This document shows positions 44,084 to 54,443 of a stretch of 64,000 nt of DNA, in pieces. Origin of the DNA: Spiroplasma chinense (lineage in GTDB: Bacteria; Bacillota_I; Bacilli_A; Mycoplasmatales; Mycoplasmataceae); NCBI RefSeq assembly GCF_008086545.1, contig NZ_CP043026.1, positions 682,001 to 746,000 of the forward strand, read 5' to 3'. Position 1 is the stretch's first letter. Every line of letters starts with the position of its first letter. The notes beneath the pieces are model-generated. The model was not told where the DNA came from and ran no database searches. It saw only the letters and a program-made list of their open reading frames with translations. The position numbers were made by a program, and so were the translations under genes.

Positions 44084-44886
44084 AATTCCTCATGTACTAA
44101 GTGAGTCAAATCTATTTTAGCTACCATTTCATCACAAATGGTAATTCCTTTATTGAATATTAAAATTATTGAATTTTCATTAATTTTATCTGGTGCTAAA
44201 TCATTTATATCTTCATCATCAATTTCATTTCCAATTATTGTTGAGAAGTAATGTTCCACAATATCACTTGCATCTTTCTTCTCTTGAATAGATGATTCTT
44301 CATCCATTAAGATTTTTAACTCATTTTCATAGTTTTCAGCTTGTTTTGGATTTTGAGTTGATCAGTTTTTTAAATTATTTACAATTTTTGCAACATCTGA
44401 ATTTAATATGTAATAAACATCTTCTTTATCAATATCTTTAAAATCTGTTGTTGAACCTAATTTCCCGTTTAAGTTGTCACATAACTTTAAAGCTTTATGA
44501 CAATTTTTTACAATTGTTGTAACTTGCATTCTTATAATTAATTCAGTAATTTTTTCGTGAATATTTGTTGGATTTTCTTTGATTGCTTCTACAAGTTCTG
44601 TTTGAATTGTACTTGGCATAGTTCCATCTTTATCGTCACTTATTGAAAAATTAGTTGAAATATATTCATTAATTTCTTCTAAAGTTTTAAAACCTTCAAT
44701 TTCAACTTTTGTGTTTGCAAATATTTTATTCAAAGTTGATAGATCGGGTTTAAAATCACCAATTATTTCTGTATTACTATCTAATAAACTATTTTTTAAT
44801 TCATCTAAACGACCTAGGAAAAAACTTTTAAATCACTTTTCTGAAACAGTGTTTATAAAATCTGAAAATTGCTTGTATTTTTCCAT
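44077..44886 (-). CDS. Hypothetical helical protein
   Basis: 269 residues, joined across two TGA codons. It is alpha-helical, rich in Asn, Asp, Glu and Lys, with no signal peptide or membrane segment. Met-Glu-Lys-Tyr-Lys-Gln-Phe-Ser begins after AAGGAGA. No family is recognised. The gene converges on the lipoprotein pair and shares its terminator; it is divergent from the gene at 44979. The product is probably cytoplasmic. Confidence 0.78.
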
Positions 44887-44978
44887 GATATTCTCCTTAA
44901 TTTTTTTTGTATATATTATAAGAATACACAAAAAAAATAGAAAATATTGTTATAATAAAAAAATAAGTAGGTATATGT

Positions 44979-45911
44979 ATGAAAAGAAATTCAATCAATG
45001 TAGTCGATAACGGATTTTTTTTATTAAATGAACACCAAAATTTTAGATTTGATAAAAATATAGCCAAAAAATCCATAGATAATATTCAGTTTCCAATAAT
45101 TGTTTTAGATACTGAATTTTTTAACCATTCTCACGATAACGGAGAATTCGAAGAAAAACTTTATAGCGAAAACCAAAAAGACTTAGTTTATGTTATTCAA
45201 TATAGTTTTGCAAAATCTTTAAAAGAAATTGCAAATAGAGATAATAGAAAAGCTATTAAATCAATAACTATTAAAAGAGCATTTAACGATTCAACATATG
45301 ATTTCCACACACAATACAAAAAAATGGTTGTAAGTTTTTTAAACATGTGTAGAAATAAAGAAATCAGAACTATAGTTTGTGCTGGGGCAAGTAATGATAT
45401 TAAAATCATTAATCAATGAATTAATGAAAATAAACAATTGTTTACAAGAAAATCTTTAAAAATGGCTTTCTATAACAAAGAAAGAAAAGAATTAAATGCA
45501 AATTATTTTGATATCTATGATATCTTGGAAAACTCTTATAGTTTTTCAAATACAACAAAAACTGGAGAAGAGTTTTACAATGCAAATAATTTGCCTACAG
45601 GAAAACAGGCAAATGATATGATTGCTTTAACAAGTAGTAAAAAGTTTTTTGATTGATTTGAAACTATTGGTGAAAATAACTTAAAAGACGATACTGATGA
45701 TATTCGTCATTTATGTTCCATAGCATATAGTTTCTTAGCAGCTCCAAATTCTAAGAAAGTTTCATTTGAACAATATAATCACATGAATAAAACTATTAAA
45801 AAGGTTATTGATCATTGTTATAATGACGTATTAAAAGTATTAATGTTTTTAGCATTTACTTATGAATTTATAGCATTACCATATGCAAAAAATAGTTATA
45901 TCAAAAAATAA
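44979..45911 (+). CDS. Possible DEDD-type exonuclease-fold protein
   Basis: 310 residues. Ile-Ile-Val-Leu-Asp-Thr-Glu-Phe-Phe (residues about 40-48) looks like Exo I of DEDD exonucleases (Asp-x-Glu). Ile-Val-Cys-Ala-Gly-Ala-Ser-Asn-Asp-Ile-Lys-Ile-Ile (about 132-144) could be Exo II, with Asp. A later Asp-Asp-Ile-Arg-His-Leu-Cys could supply Exo III residues, but the spacing is not classical. If real, it would cut single-stranded RNA or DNA ends. Otherwise it is unknown. Divergent from 44886, weak AGTAGGT ribosome site. Confidence 0.65.
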
Positions 45912-45918
45912 ATATAGC

Positions 45919-45948
45919 AATGAACTCAAAAAGTGGGTTCATTTTTTT
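45919..45948 (+). terminator. Terminator
   Basis: Arms AATGAACTC and GGGTTCATT (one G-T pair), followed by a T run. Confidence 0.88.
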
Positions 45949-46036
45949 ATAAAATATTTTTAAATTTTACATATATTTTTTATTTCATTGCTCTTGATTA
46001 AAATAAGTTATATATTAAACAAAGAGGTAAGAAAAT

Positions 46037-47194
46037 ATGAAATTTCAAAATGTAATGAATTGAATACAAAAAACTGAAGAAGAAAAGTTTTTTGCATGTA
46101 CTGGAATACAAATATCGAAAAATAAAGAATTGATTTTTGAAAGCTATACTGGTTATAGAGATATTGAAAATCAAAAACCATTAGAAAAAAATAGTTTATT
46201 TAGAATTTATTCACTTTCAAAACCTATTTCAACTTTAGCTTTTTTAATTTTTGCTAGAGAAAATTCAATAGATTTAAATGATCAAGTAAAAAAATATATA
46301 AGTTCATTTGAAAACTCAACTTTTTTGGATGGAGAAAGTATAAAAAAAGTTGAAAATTTAACAATTTTCCATTTATTAACTATGCAAAGTGGAATAACAT
46401 ACGGAATTGATGAAAGAGAATTTGGAAATATTAATGGTCAAAAAATGATTAAACTTTGAAAAGATTTTGAAAATAAAGAATTTACTTTGTTGGATTTTGT
46501 AAATGAACTTGCAAATATTCCGTTCATTTTTGAACCAGGAACCAAATGAAATTATGGATTAAATTTAGAAGTTTTAAGTGCAATAATTGAACAAAATTAT
46601 GAAGGTGGTTTTAAAACTTTTGTAAATGACAAAATTTTAAAACCATTAGGTATGAATGATACAAGTTTTTATATTCACGATAAATCTAGAAGTGTTGAAA
46701 TTAGTGAAACTAAATTAACTCAAAAGGGGAGAGAACTTTCAAAACATCCAACAGATAACTTTTTATTTCAAGATAACTATAGTGAACAAAATTGTTATTT
46801 AGCAGGTTCTTGTTTTGTAACAACTGTTGAAGATTATCAAAAATTTGCCAATTTATTATTGGATGGCAAAATAAATGACAAAAAATTAGTGGATTACGAT
46901 TTGATCGAAGATATGTCAAAAGACCAAATTTTTGAAAACAAAAGAGACTTTTATTTTGCGTATAACTCAGATTATTCTTATGGATATGGAGTAAGGGTGA
47001 GAATGGAAAACAATAAAGCACCATTAAGTAATGTTGGTGAGTGAGGGTGAGATGGTGTTTTAGGTTCACTTTGTATAATCGACAAAGAAAGTGGTGTTAC
47101 TGTTACTTTAATGCATTCGACATTGCCTGGATCTACAAGAATGATTGCAAGACAATTTATTAAAAGTTTATATTTAGATTTAGAAAAATTTTAA
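46037..47194 (+). CDS. Beta-lactamase-fold serine hydrolase
   Basis: 385 residues. The Ser59-x-x-Lys62 motif (Tyr-Ser-Leu-Ser-Lys-Pro) is preceded by Phe-Arg-Ile as in class C/esterase-type members. Leu-Leu-Thr-Met-Gln-Ser-Gly and Pro-Gly-Thr-Lys-Trp-Asn-Tyr-Gly-Leu-Asn provide the Tyr-x-Asn element, and Trp-Gly-Trp-Asp-Gly near the end stands for the third motif. The family includes esterases and D-amino-acid peptidases. As the host lacks a wall, an esterase or amidase is likelier than a penicillin-binding function. No signal peptide, so cytoplasmic. GAGGTAAG precedes ATG 46037. Several TGA Trp lie at motif positions. Confidence 0.88.
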
Positions 47195-47295
47195 TTCTAA
47201 TTATTTTTAGTTATATTTTTTTCCATTTTTACCATTAAAAGTGTTAAAATATTCTTATATCAATTTATAACACAAACAAGATGGAGGGAAAAAAT

Positions 47296-48207
47296 ATGAA
47301 AAAATTATTAAGTATTTTTACAGCATTATCAGTTACAGTTTCAACAGCATCAAGTGTAGTTGCTTGTGACAATGGTAATGAAAAATCAAATGCTCTTACA
47401 CCTTCAAAAAAAGGTAAATTAGGGAGCTTAAGTGGAACCAAAGTTCATCCTGGAATGGATTTTATTGATTTATCAACAGCATTTAGTAAAATTATTTTTA
47501 GCAAATATTCTTATGCAGGAATTTGAGGAGCTACAATAGAAATTCAAAACACAACAGATAACACTAATGATAGATTAGAAAAACTTGCTTGAAATAAAGA
47601 ATATAAAGCAATACCTTTTTCAGTAATTGGTGAAAGTTATTTTGAAGGTGAATACGTTTTTAACACAAAAAATTTAACTTTAAATGATGCATTTAACGAA
47701 AAAATAGCACCTTATGCTCTTATTGGTACAACTTATAGTTCTAGTAAGAATGCTGACCTAGTTGAAAAACTATTTGGTTGAAAAGATAAAACTGTAAATG
47801 TAGATGATTATTTCAACGTTAGTTGAGATGGTTCTGAAGATCCTTTAGTAAATTATGCCATTAAAGATGGATCAAAAGTACAAGTAAAAGCTTTACAAGA
47901 TCATGAAGCTACAGGTCTTAAAAAAGATGATTCTTTTGAATATACATTCAAAAAAATAAAAATCTCAAACTTAATAAACGACACAAATACATATAGAAGT
48001 TATATTTATGAAACTGAAAATATGTTTAAAAGTTCATCTTCATTTCCAATTGATACATTAGTCTATTTAAACACTAATTTTAAAAACTTTTTAACTCTTG
48101 AAAATCTTAGTTCAAAAGGAGAAATTCAAGGTGGAACTATTGTAAAAATTAATACAGAAGGTGTTGAAGGAATAATTGAAAAAGAAAATACTTCAGTTAA
48201 GCTTTAA
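47296..48207 (+). CDS. Lipoprotein, paralogue of the 15791-16702 gene
   Basis: 303 residues, exactly the length of its paralogue. Lipobox Val-Val-Ala-Cys24. Conserved landmarks shared with the paralogue include Trp-Asn-Lys-Glu-Tyr-Lys, Leu-Phe-Gly-Trp, Gly-Leu-Lys-Lys-x-Asp-Ser-Phe-Glu and the C-terminal Val-Lys-Ile-Asn-Thr. The start is at 47296, after GGAGGG; a Met five codons earlier overlaps that site. TATCAAT lies about 35 bases before the start, as in two other lipoprotein genes here. Surface protein, function unknown. Confidence 0.87.
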
Positions 48208-48224
48208 TCATAAAATATTTTAAA

Positions 48225-48250
48225 AAAAATCAATTTATTGATTTTTTTTA
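48225..48250 (+). terminator. Terminator after lipoprotein gene
   Basis: Arms AAAAATCAA and TTGATTTTT around TTTA, then a T run. Confidence 0.88.
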
Positions 48251-48366
48251 TGTTTAATTTCAAAAAATTTGAAAATTTTTTACATTTTTGCACTAATTTA
48301 ATTGTATTAATTTCCATTATTATATAAAATAAAAAAAGACAGCTATGAGAAAGAGGAAAAAATATT

Positions 48367-48456
48367 ATGCTTATAAAATCAACAAAAATAATTGATAAAC
48401 AAATAAAAAAACTAATCATAGTTGATGCGCGAAAACTTGGGCACAGAAACGTCTAG
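48367..48456 (+). CDS. Possible 29-residue leader peptide
   Basis: ATG 48367 is ten bases after AGAGG and 40 bases downstream of a -10-like TATAAA. The product is basic and Lys/Ile-rich, ending Ala-Arg-Lys-Leu-Gly-His-Arg-Asn-Val. The TAG stop lies within the left arm of the downstream hairpin, a layout used in translation-dependent attenuation. No homologue is known to me, and a 29-codon frame can occur by chance. Confidence 0.35.
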   Translation: MLIKSTKIIDKQIKKLIIVDARKLGHRNV

Positions 48457-48483
48457 ATAACTACTAGTAGACGTTTTGAGTGC
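48441..48483 (+). promoter_or_regulatory. Leader hairpin with competing downstream element
   Basis: GCAC and GTGC close an outer stem; AAACGTCTA (48447-48455) pairs with TAGACGTTT (48468-48476). The loop and right arm (48460-48473) can instead pair with CGTCTAGTAGT (48554-48564), just upstream of the permease ribosome site. No T run follows, so it is not a simple terminator. Confidence 0.5.
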
Positions 48484-48591
48484 GTAATTTTTGGACACAT
48501 TCTTTGTAAAAAAACAAATAATAGAATAATTAAAAATAATTAAATATACTGTCCGTCTAGTAGTGATATTAGAAAATGGAGAAATAGAATT

Positions 48592-50235
48592 ATGTCGTCA
48601 AGAGCAAAATCGTTAACGAAATTAGCAATAGTTTTTATGAGTTTTGTAACCATATTTGGTTTTAGAAACATTATAAATAATACACAATCATTTGGATTGT
48701 TTGCAGCCATCTTATTCTTAATTGGTGGGGCAATTTATGCAATACCTATGGTATTGGTAACTTCAGAATTTGGAAGTATTAAAAAATTAGAAAATCAAGA
48801 ATCTGGAATGGGAAGTTTTTGTACTTTTTCATTAGGGCAAAAACAAGGATTCTTAGCAAGTTGAGCTAGTTACTTTGGTAACTTATTCTTCTTTGCAACA
48901 ATTGCACCATTTACTGTAATGGGATTTAGTTTCCTATTTTACGGAGCAAATGGATTTGATGCAATAGCAAATTCACTTTATAAAAATAATGGATTAAGTC
49001 CAGATAATGCAGGAAGAGTTGCAACTTGTGTTCTAGCATTATTTTCAATTATGATTTTCTGAGCTGGAACATTTGTTTCAAAAATGGGCCCAAAATGACT
49101 TGGAAAAGCAACAACAATTGGTGGTATGGCAAGTTTAGGATTAGGAGTATTATTCATACTAATCGCATTATGTTATACAATTCCTGTAAAAGGAACTATA
49201 TCATGAGAATTAATTAAAGCAGGATTTAATCCTGCAACAGATTCTTCAGGAAACAAACAAGCAGATTGAGATTGATGATCATTCTTATCATCATTCCCAT
49301 GATTGATCTTTGCATACAATGGTATTGAAACTATGAGTGCATTTATTAAAGATACAAAAGGGGGAGCTAAAGGATTTAAAACAGCTTCACTTATTGGTAT
49401 GAGTATTGTTATTTGTTTAATGGTTGTTGGAGTAATTTTAGTTTCATTAACAATCGAAAAAGATACAATTGATGGTTGAGGAATACCAAATTCTTACTAC
49501 TACTCATATACAAGAATTTTAGGATTAGAAAATGATAGTGTTGCTGGAAAAGCAGTTATTAGAATAGTTGGTTTAATTACCGGTGTTAGTGGACTAGGTT
49601 CAATGTTCTTTTGAACAGCAGGACCTGCAAAAGTGTTCTTTTCAGAAGTACCTGAAAAAGCATTAGGAAAATGATTGGCAAAAACAGATAAAAATGGAAT
49701 GCCAACAAACGCATTATTAGTTCAAGGAGCAATCGTTACTTTTATTTTAATTTTAGTTGGTGTTACAACTAAAGGAAGTTTAGTTGATCCAACAGACCCA
49801 ACAAGTGATGTTACAACAACAGGAAGTTTTATTGAAAGATTATTTAACTCAGCTACAACTTTAGCTATTATCCAAATGTTCTTCTACTTCTGAGCATATG
49901 TTTGATTCAGATTAAAAAAAGATGATGAAGAAAGAGAGTATATATTCTTCAAAGGTAAACTAAAATGAATACCAATCACAATGTGTATTATAACTTTAGT
50001 GTTACTTGCAATTTCATTCTTCTTTGGAGCAATCCCAAGTCCGCAAACTTGAGAAGCAGGATGAGTTGATGCATTAATTGACTTCTTGATTATTTTTGGT
50101 GGTGCTGTATTCTTTATGGGTGCTGGTTTATTCATTTGATGATTCAACATGGAAAGACCTGAAAGATCAAAAGGAAATAATAAAAAAGTTGAACAAAAAA
50201 CAAAAGAAGCTAAAACTGAAAAAGTTAATGCTTAA
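48592..50235 (+). CDS. APC superfamily amino-acid permease, GadC-like
   Basis: 547 residues with about twelve membrane segments. The N-terminal Phe-Val-Thr-Ile-Phe-Gly-Phe-Arg-Asn and Gly-Gly-Ala-Ile-Tyr-Ala-Ile-Pro correspond to helices 1-2 of glutamate:GABA antiporter-type members. Phe-Ala-Tyr-Asn-Gly-Ile-Glu in the middle is the usual helix 6 motif (Gly-Ile-Glu). The C-terminus is a polar Lys/Glu tail. It sits in the cell membrane and imports or exchanges amino acids; the substrate is unknown. AATGGAG precedes ATG 48592. Trp is coded almost only by TGA. Confidence 0.9.
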
Positions 50236-50243
50236 ATTGATGT

Positions 50244-50273
50244 AAAACTAGTCTATATTGACTAGTTTTTTTT
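50244..50273 (+). terminator. Terminator after permease gene
   Basis: Arms AAAACTAGTC and GACTAGTTTT around TATATT, then a T run. Confidence 0.92.
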
Positions 50274-50349
50274 AATTAAAGAATATATATTAATTAAAAT
50301 TGTATACAATAATAGTGAGCAAAGGAATGAAAGGAAAAAGAGAGAAAGA

Positions 50350-51495
50350 ATGAAAGAGAACGCATTAGAATTGCACGAAAGATTAAAAGGAAAAATAAAA
50401 GTAGAATTAAAAGAAGATGTAACAAGTTACGAGGAATTAAGTATAGTTTATTCACCAGGTGTAGCTCAACCTTGTTTGGAAATTGCAAAAAATAATTCTG
50501 ACATTTATAAATATACTATGAAAGGAAATACTGTAGCTATTATTTCAAATGGTACTGCAGTATTGGGATTAGGAGATATTGGAGCTGATGCTTCATTACC
50601 AGTAATGGAAGGTAAAGCAGTTTTAGTAAAAAAATTTGCTGGAGTTAATGCTTTTCCAATCTGTATTGATGAAAAAGATCCTAAAAAATTAATAGAAATA
50701 ATAAAATCAATTGGTACTTCATTTGGAGCAATTAACTTAGAAGATATTGCAGCTCCTGATTGTTTTGAAATTGAAAGAACATTACAAGAAGAGATGAATA
50801 TCCCAGTGTTCCATGACGACCAACACGGAACTAGTGTAATTATTATTGCTGGAATTATTAATTCTGCAAGATTACTTAAAAAAGACATTAGTAAATTAAA
50901 AATTACTCTTTGTGGAACTGGAGCTGCAGGATATAACATTGCAAAAACAGTTCATAAACTTGGGGTTGAACAAATTCTTGCTTACAACAAATTTGGAGTT
51001 GTAAACTCAAGCAATAAAGATAAAAATGACCAATCTGTAAATGAATTATTAGAAAAAAATATAATCAATGATACTGATAAAAGTACATTAGCAGAAATTA
51101 TGGAAGGTGCAGATGTTTTTGTAGGTTTATCTGCGCCAAACATTGTTACAAGTGAAATGGTTTCAAAAATGAATAAAGATCCAATTTTATTTGCAATGGC
51201 AAATCCAATTCCAGAAATTACATTTGAAGAAATAAGTAAAGTAGAATATGGTGTATTTGGAACTGGTAGAAGCGACTATCCAAATCAAGTTAATAACGTT
51301 TTAGCTTTCCCAGGAATTTTAAAAGGACTACTTGAAACAGATGTAAAAGTTATGGATGAAGAAGCTAAAATTGTAATTGGTAAAGCAATAGCAAATTTAG
51401 TAACAGATGATGAGTTGAAAAAAGAATTTGTTTTACCAAATCTTTTCGATAACAGAGTTGTTGATGTCATAGTAAATGAAATGAAAAAATTATAA
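50350..51495 (+). CDS. Malic enzyme (NAD(P)-dependent malate dehydrogenase, decarboxylating)
   Basis: 381 residues, the short bacterial form without the phosphotransacetylase domain. Tyr-Ser-Pro-Gly-Val-Ala is the substrate loop with the catalytic Tyr. Gly-Asn-Thr-Val-Ala-Ile-Ile-Ser-Asn-Gly-Thr-Ala-Val-Leu-Gly-Leu-Gly is the family signature, Phe-His-Asp-Asp-Gln-His-Gly-Thr carries the metal-binding Asp residues, and Gly-Thr-Gly-Ala-Ala-Gly is the nucleotide-binding loop. It converts malate to pyruvate, CO2 and NAD(P)H in the cytoplasm. Located just before the iol operon but with its own terminator. No TGA codon interrupts it. Confidence 0.95.
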   Translation: MKENALELHERLKGKIKVELKEDVTSYEELSIVYSPGVAQPCLEIAKNNSDIYKYTMKGNTVAIISNGTAVLGLGDIGADASLPVMEGKAVLVKKFAGVNAFPICIDEKDPKKLIEIIKSIGTSFGAINLEDIAAPDCFEIERTLQEEMNIPVFHDDQHGTSVIIIAGIINSARLLKKDISKLKITLCGTGAAGYNIAKTVHKLGVEQILAYNKFGVVNSSNKDKNDQSVNELLEKNIINDTDKSTLAEIMEGADVFVGLSAPNIVTSEMVSKMNKDPILFAMANPIPEITFEEISKVEYGVFGTGRSDYPNQVNNVLAFPGILKGLLETDVKVMDEEAKIVIGKAIANLVTDDELKKEFVLPNLFDNRVVDVIVNEMKKL

Positions 51496-51500
51496 ATAAA

Positions 51501-51525
51501 AAAAATGCCTTATGGCATTTTTTTT
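51501..51525 (+). terminator. Terminator after malic enzyme gene
   Basis: Arms AAAAATGCC and GGCATTTTT around TTAT, then a T run. Confidence 0.92.
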
Positions 51526-51634
51526 ATCATTTATTTTGAAAAAAAAGTAATACTTTCATTTTTTATAATATATGACACAAAAATGAGTTAATTTTTTATA
51601 AAAAACATAGTAAAAATTCTAGTTCTAATCATTT

Positions 51635-51661
51635 TTTATAACCAAAAGAATGGGTTATAAA
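51635..51661 (+). promoter_or_regulatory. Operator-like inverted repeat over the iol promoter
   Basis: TTTATAACC (51635-51643) and GGTTATAAA (51653-51661) are perfect arms with a 9-base spacer. The right arm contains TATAAA, a likely -10. A regulator bound here would block the iol operon. The RpiR-type protein encoded at the end of the operon is the natural candidate. Confidence 0.6.
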
Positions 51662-51702
51662 ATTAAATTGTCTGGTAATGACCGACATAGAAGGAGAAGG
51701 GT

Positions 51703-52497
51703 ATGTATATAAAATCAACAAGTTTGATTGAGAAAGATGGTTTTACAGAATATTGTAATACCAAAACAAATTTTATGAATTTAGATGTAGGTTTACTAAA
51801 ACTATCTAAAGGAGAAAAATTTGAATTCAAAGCATGTGGTAGAGAAAAAGCGTTCGACCTGCTTGAAGGAGAAATTGAAATCAAAATAAATAACGATATT
51901 AATCTTAAGTTTGAAAGAGCAAGTTTATTTCATGATAAACCTTCAGTTTTATTAGCTGATAAAACTTTTAACATTGAAATAACTTGTTTGAGTGAGAAAA
52001 GTGAATTAATAGTACAAGCAACTCATAATGAAAAAGAATTTGGTTATAAAGTTTGAAATAAAGATGACTTAGAAATTAGTATTTCAGGTCAAGATCAAGC
52101 TCTAGGTACTTGCACAAGAAAAGTAATTCAATTCTTTGATTATGAAAGTTTCCCAGAATCAAATATGGTTATGGGAGAAGTTATATGTAGTCCAGGTCAA
52201 TGAGCAAGTTGACCTCCGCATAGACATTATCAACCAGAAATGTATCTTTTCAAATTTAATAAACCTGAAGGTTTTGGAGTAAGTTTTGTAGGTGATGATG
52301 CAATTAAAGTTATGAATAATGACGCAACTTGTATTCCAGGACAATTGTTACACCCAACAGTGTGTGCACCTGGTTACATAATGTGATATTGTTGAATGAT
52401 ACCTAACTTACCAAATAAACCATGAGTTGAAAGAAGTTTCGATGAAAGATATGAATGAACTTCAACTAATGATGTTGAAATTTCAAAAATGAGGTAG
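51703..52497 (+). CDS. iolB: 5-deoxy-glucuronate isomerase
   Basis: 264 residues, usual IolB length. A double cupin: the C-terminal cupin has Pro-Pro-His173-x-His175-x-x-x-Glu179-Met-Tyr, the metal-binding set, and Thr-Arg-Lys-Val sits just before it. IolB isomerises 5-deoxy-glucuronate to 2-deoxy-5-keto-gluconate in inositol breakdown. AGGAGAAGG precedes ATG 51703. It is the first gene of the iol operon, directly downstream of the operator-like repeat. Its many conserved Trp are TGA-coded. Confidence 0.95.
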
Positions 52498-52502
52498 TTA
52501 TA

Positions 52503-54425
52503 ATGAATAAAATAAAACTTTCTGTAGGGGAAGCAATTGTAAAATTTATTGATAATCAATTTTTAGAAATTGATGGAGTCAAATCAAAAATAGTTGACGG
52601 AGTATTTACAATTTATGGACATGGTAATGTAGTTGGATTGGGTGAAGCTTTAACAAACTTCAAACACAATCTAAAAGTTATGCAAGGAAAAAATGAACAA
52701 GGTATGGCCCATATTGCTATAGGTTATGCAAAACAGAATTTAAGAAGAAAAGTTTTAGCAGTAACTTCATCAGTTGGTCCTGGTTCTGCAAATTTAGTAA
52801 CAGCTGCAGGAACTGCAACTGCAAACAGAATACCTTTACTATTATTTCCTGGAGATACTTTTGCAAATAGACAACCAGATCCAGTACTTCAACAAATAGA
52901 ATTTGACAACAATAACGATAACAGTACTAATGATGCGTTAAGAGCTGTTTCAAAATTTTGAGACAGAATTTATAGACCTGAACAAATTATGTCATCGCTC
53001 ATAAATGCTTTTAGAGTTTTGACAGATCCCGAAAATACAGGTACAGTTACAATTTGTTTACCTCAAGATGTACAAGGAGAAGTTTATGATTATCCACAAG
53101 ACTTCTTCAAAGAAAGAATACATTATTTAGAAAGACCAAGACCAAGTTACAGAGCATTAGAAGATGCTACAGAATTAATTAAAAGCGCTAAAAAACCATT
53201 AATGATAATTGGTGGGGGTGCTTTATATAGTGAAGCAAGTGAAGAATTAAAAAAATTTAGTTCTACTTTTAAAATTCCTTTCGGTTTAACACAAGCTGGA
53301 AAAGGAACAATAGAACATACACATGAATTTAATCTTGGAGGGATTGGAGTTACTGGAACTATGTGTGCAAACATAGCTGCTAAACAAGCCGATCTAATTA
53401 TTGGTATTGGAACAAGATATACAGACTTTACAACAGGGTCAAAATCTTTATTTAATGATAATGCAAAATTCATAAACATAAATTTAAATAAAAAAGATGT
53501 AATGAAGTTAGATGCTCTTAGTTTAAAGGGTGATGCAAAAACTACAATTAATTATTTAACAGATCAATTAGAACAATTTGATTATGTTTCGGAATGAAAA
53601 GATGAAATATCTACTTTGAAAAGTGAATGAGAAAAAGAAGTCGAAGTTATTTCATCAGGAAAAGATATTTTAATTAAAGGTTTAGATAGTGAAAAAGTTG
53701 TAGAAGAATTTAAAAATGTATTTGATAATTACTTTCACCAAACACAATTGTTTAAAGCAATTGAAAGTGAAATTAAAAAAATGGATGATGATGCAATAGT
53801 TGTTGGTGCTGCTGGAAGTTTACCTGGAGATTTACAAAGATTATGAAATGTAAATAGTGTAAACACTTACTCAGTTGAATATGGATATTCATGTATGGGA
53901 TATGAAATCGCAGCAGCCATTGGAGTAAAAATGGCCGAACCAAATAAAGAAGTTTATGCATTTGTTGGAGATGGAAGTTTCTTAATGTTACATTCTGAAA
54001 TACTTACTGCACTACAAGAAAATGTAAAAATAAATATTATTTTATTAGATAACTCTGGATATGGTTGCATTGATAACCTTCAAACTTCAAAAGGAATTAA
54101 TTCTAATTCAACACACTTTAGAAAAAGAAAAGAAAATAATATCTTAGACGGTGAATTGTTAAATGTAAATTATTCAATGATCGCACAAGGATATGGTTGT
54201 TTTTCAAAACCTGTTAATAATTTTGAAGAATTAGAATCAGCTTTTAGAGAAGCTAGAGAACAAGAAAAAGTAACTTTACTTGAGTTCAAAGTTTTACCAA
54301 AAACTATGACAGAAGGTTATGAAACTTGATGAAGAGTTGGATTAACTGACAATGGTAAAACCAATTTAATAAAAAGTAAAAAAGAAGAAGATAAAAAAGT
54401 AATAGAAAGAATAAAAGAATATTAA
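52503..54425 (+). CDS. iolD: 3D-trihydroxycyclohexane-1,2-dione acylhydrolase
   Basis: 640 residues, a thiamine diphosphate enzyme of normal IolD size. Gly-His-Gly-Asn-Val, Lys-Asn-Glu-Gln-Gly-Met-Ala-His (catalytic Glu region) and Ser-Ser-Val-Gly-Pro-Gly-Ser-Ala-Asn lie in the PYR domain. Gly-Asp-Gly-Ser-Phe with Asp-Asn-Ser-Gly-Tyr-Gly near 485-520 binds ThDP-Mg. It hydrolyses the ring dione to 5-deoxy-glucuronate. A GAGG site is inside the iolB end, five bases between genes. Followed by iolG. Confidence 0.96.
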
Positions 54426-54443
54426 GAAAGGAATTAATATAAA

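Larger units (their letters stand above)
48208..48591 (+). other. 384-base leader region of the amino-acid permease gene
   Basis: It contains the terminator of the lipoprotein gene (48225-48250) and a likely promoter (TTGTAT at 48302-48307, TATAAA at 48323-48328). A short ORF with a ribosome site follows (48367-48456), then a GC-rich hairpin (48441-48483) and an element at 48554-48564 that could pair with the hairpin loop. A gene on the opposite strand at 48204-48419 has no supporting features. Confidence 0.6.

Noticed and set aside
48204-48419. 71-codon minus-strand hydrophobic frame
   Set aside because: Lies over a terminator and AT-rich leader, with no ribosome site; hydrophobicity follows from T-rich DNA.
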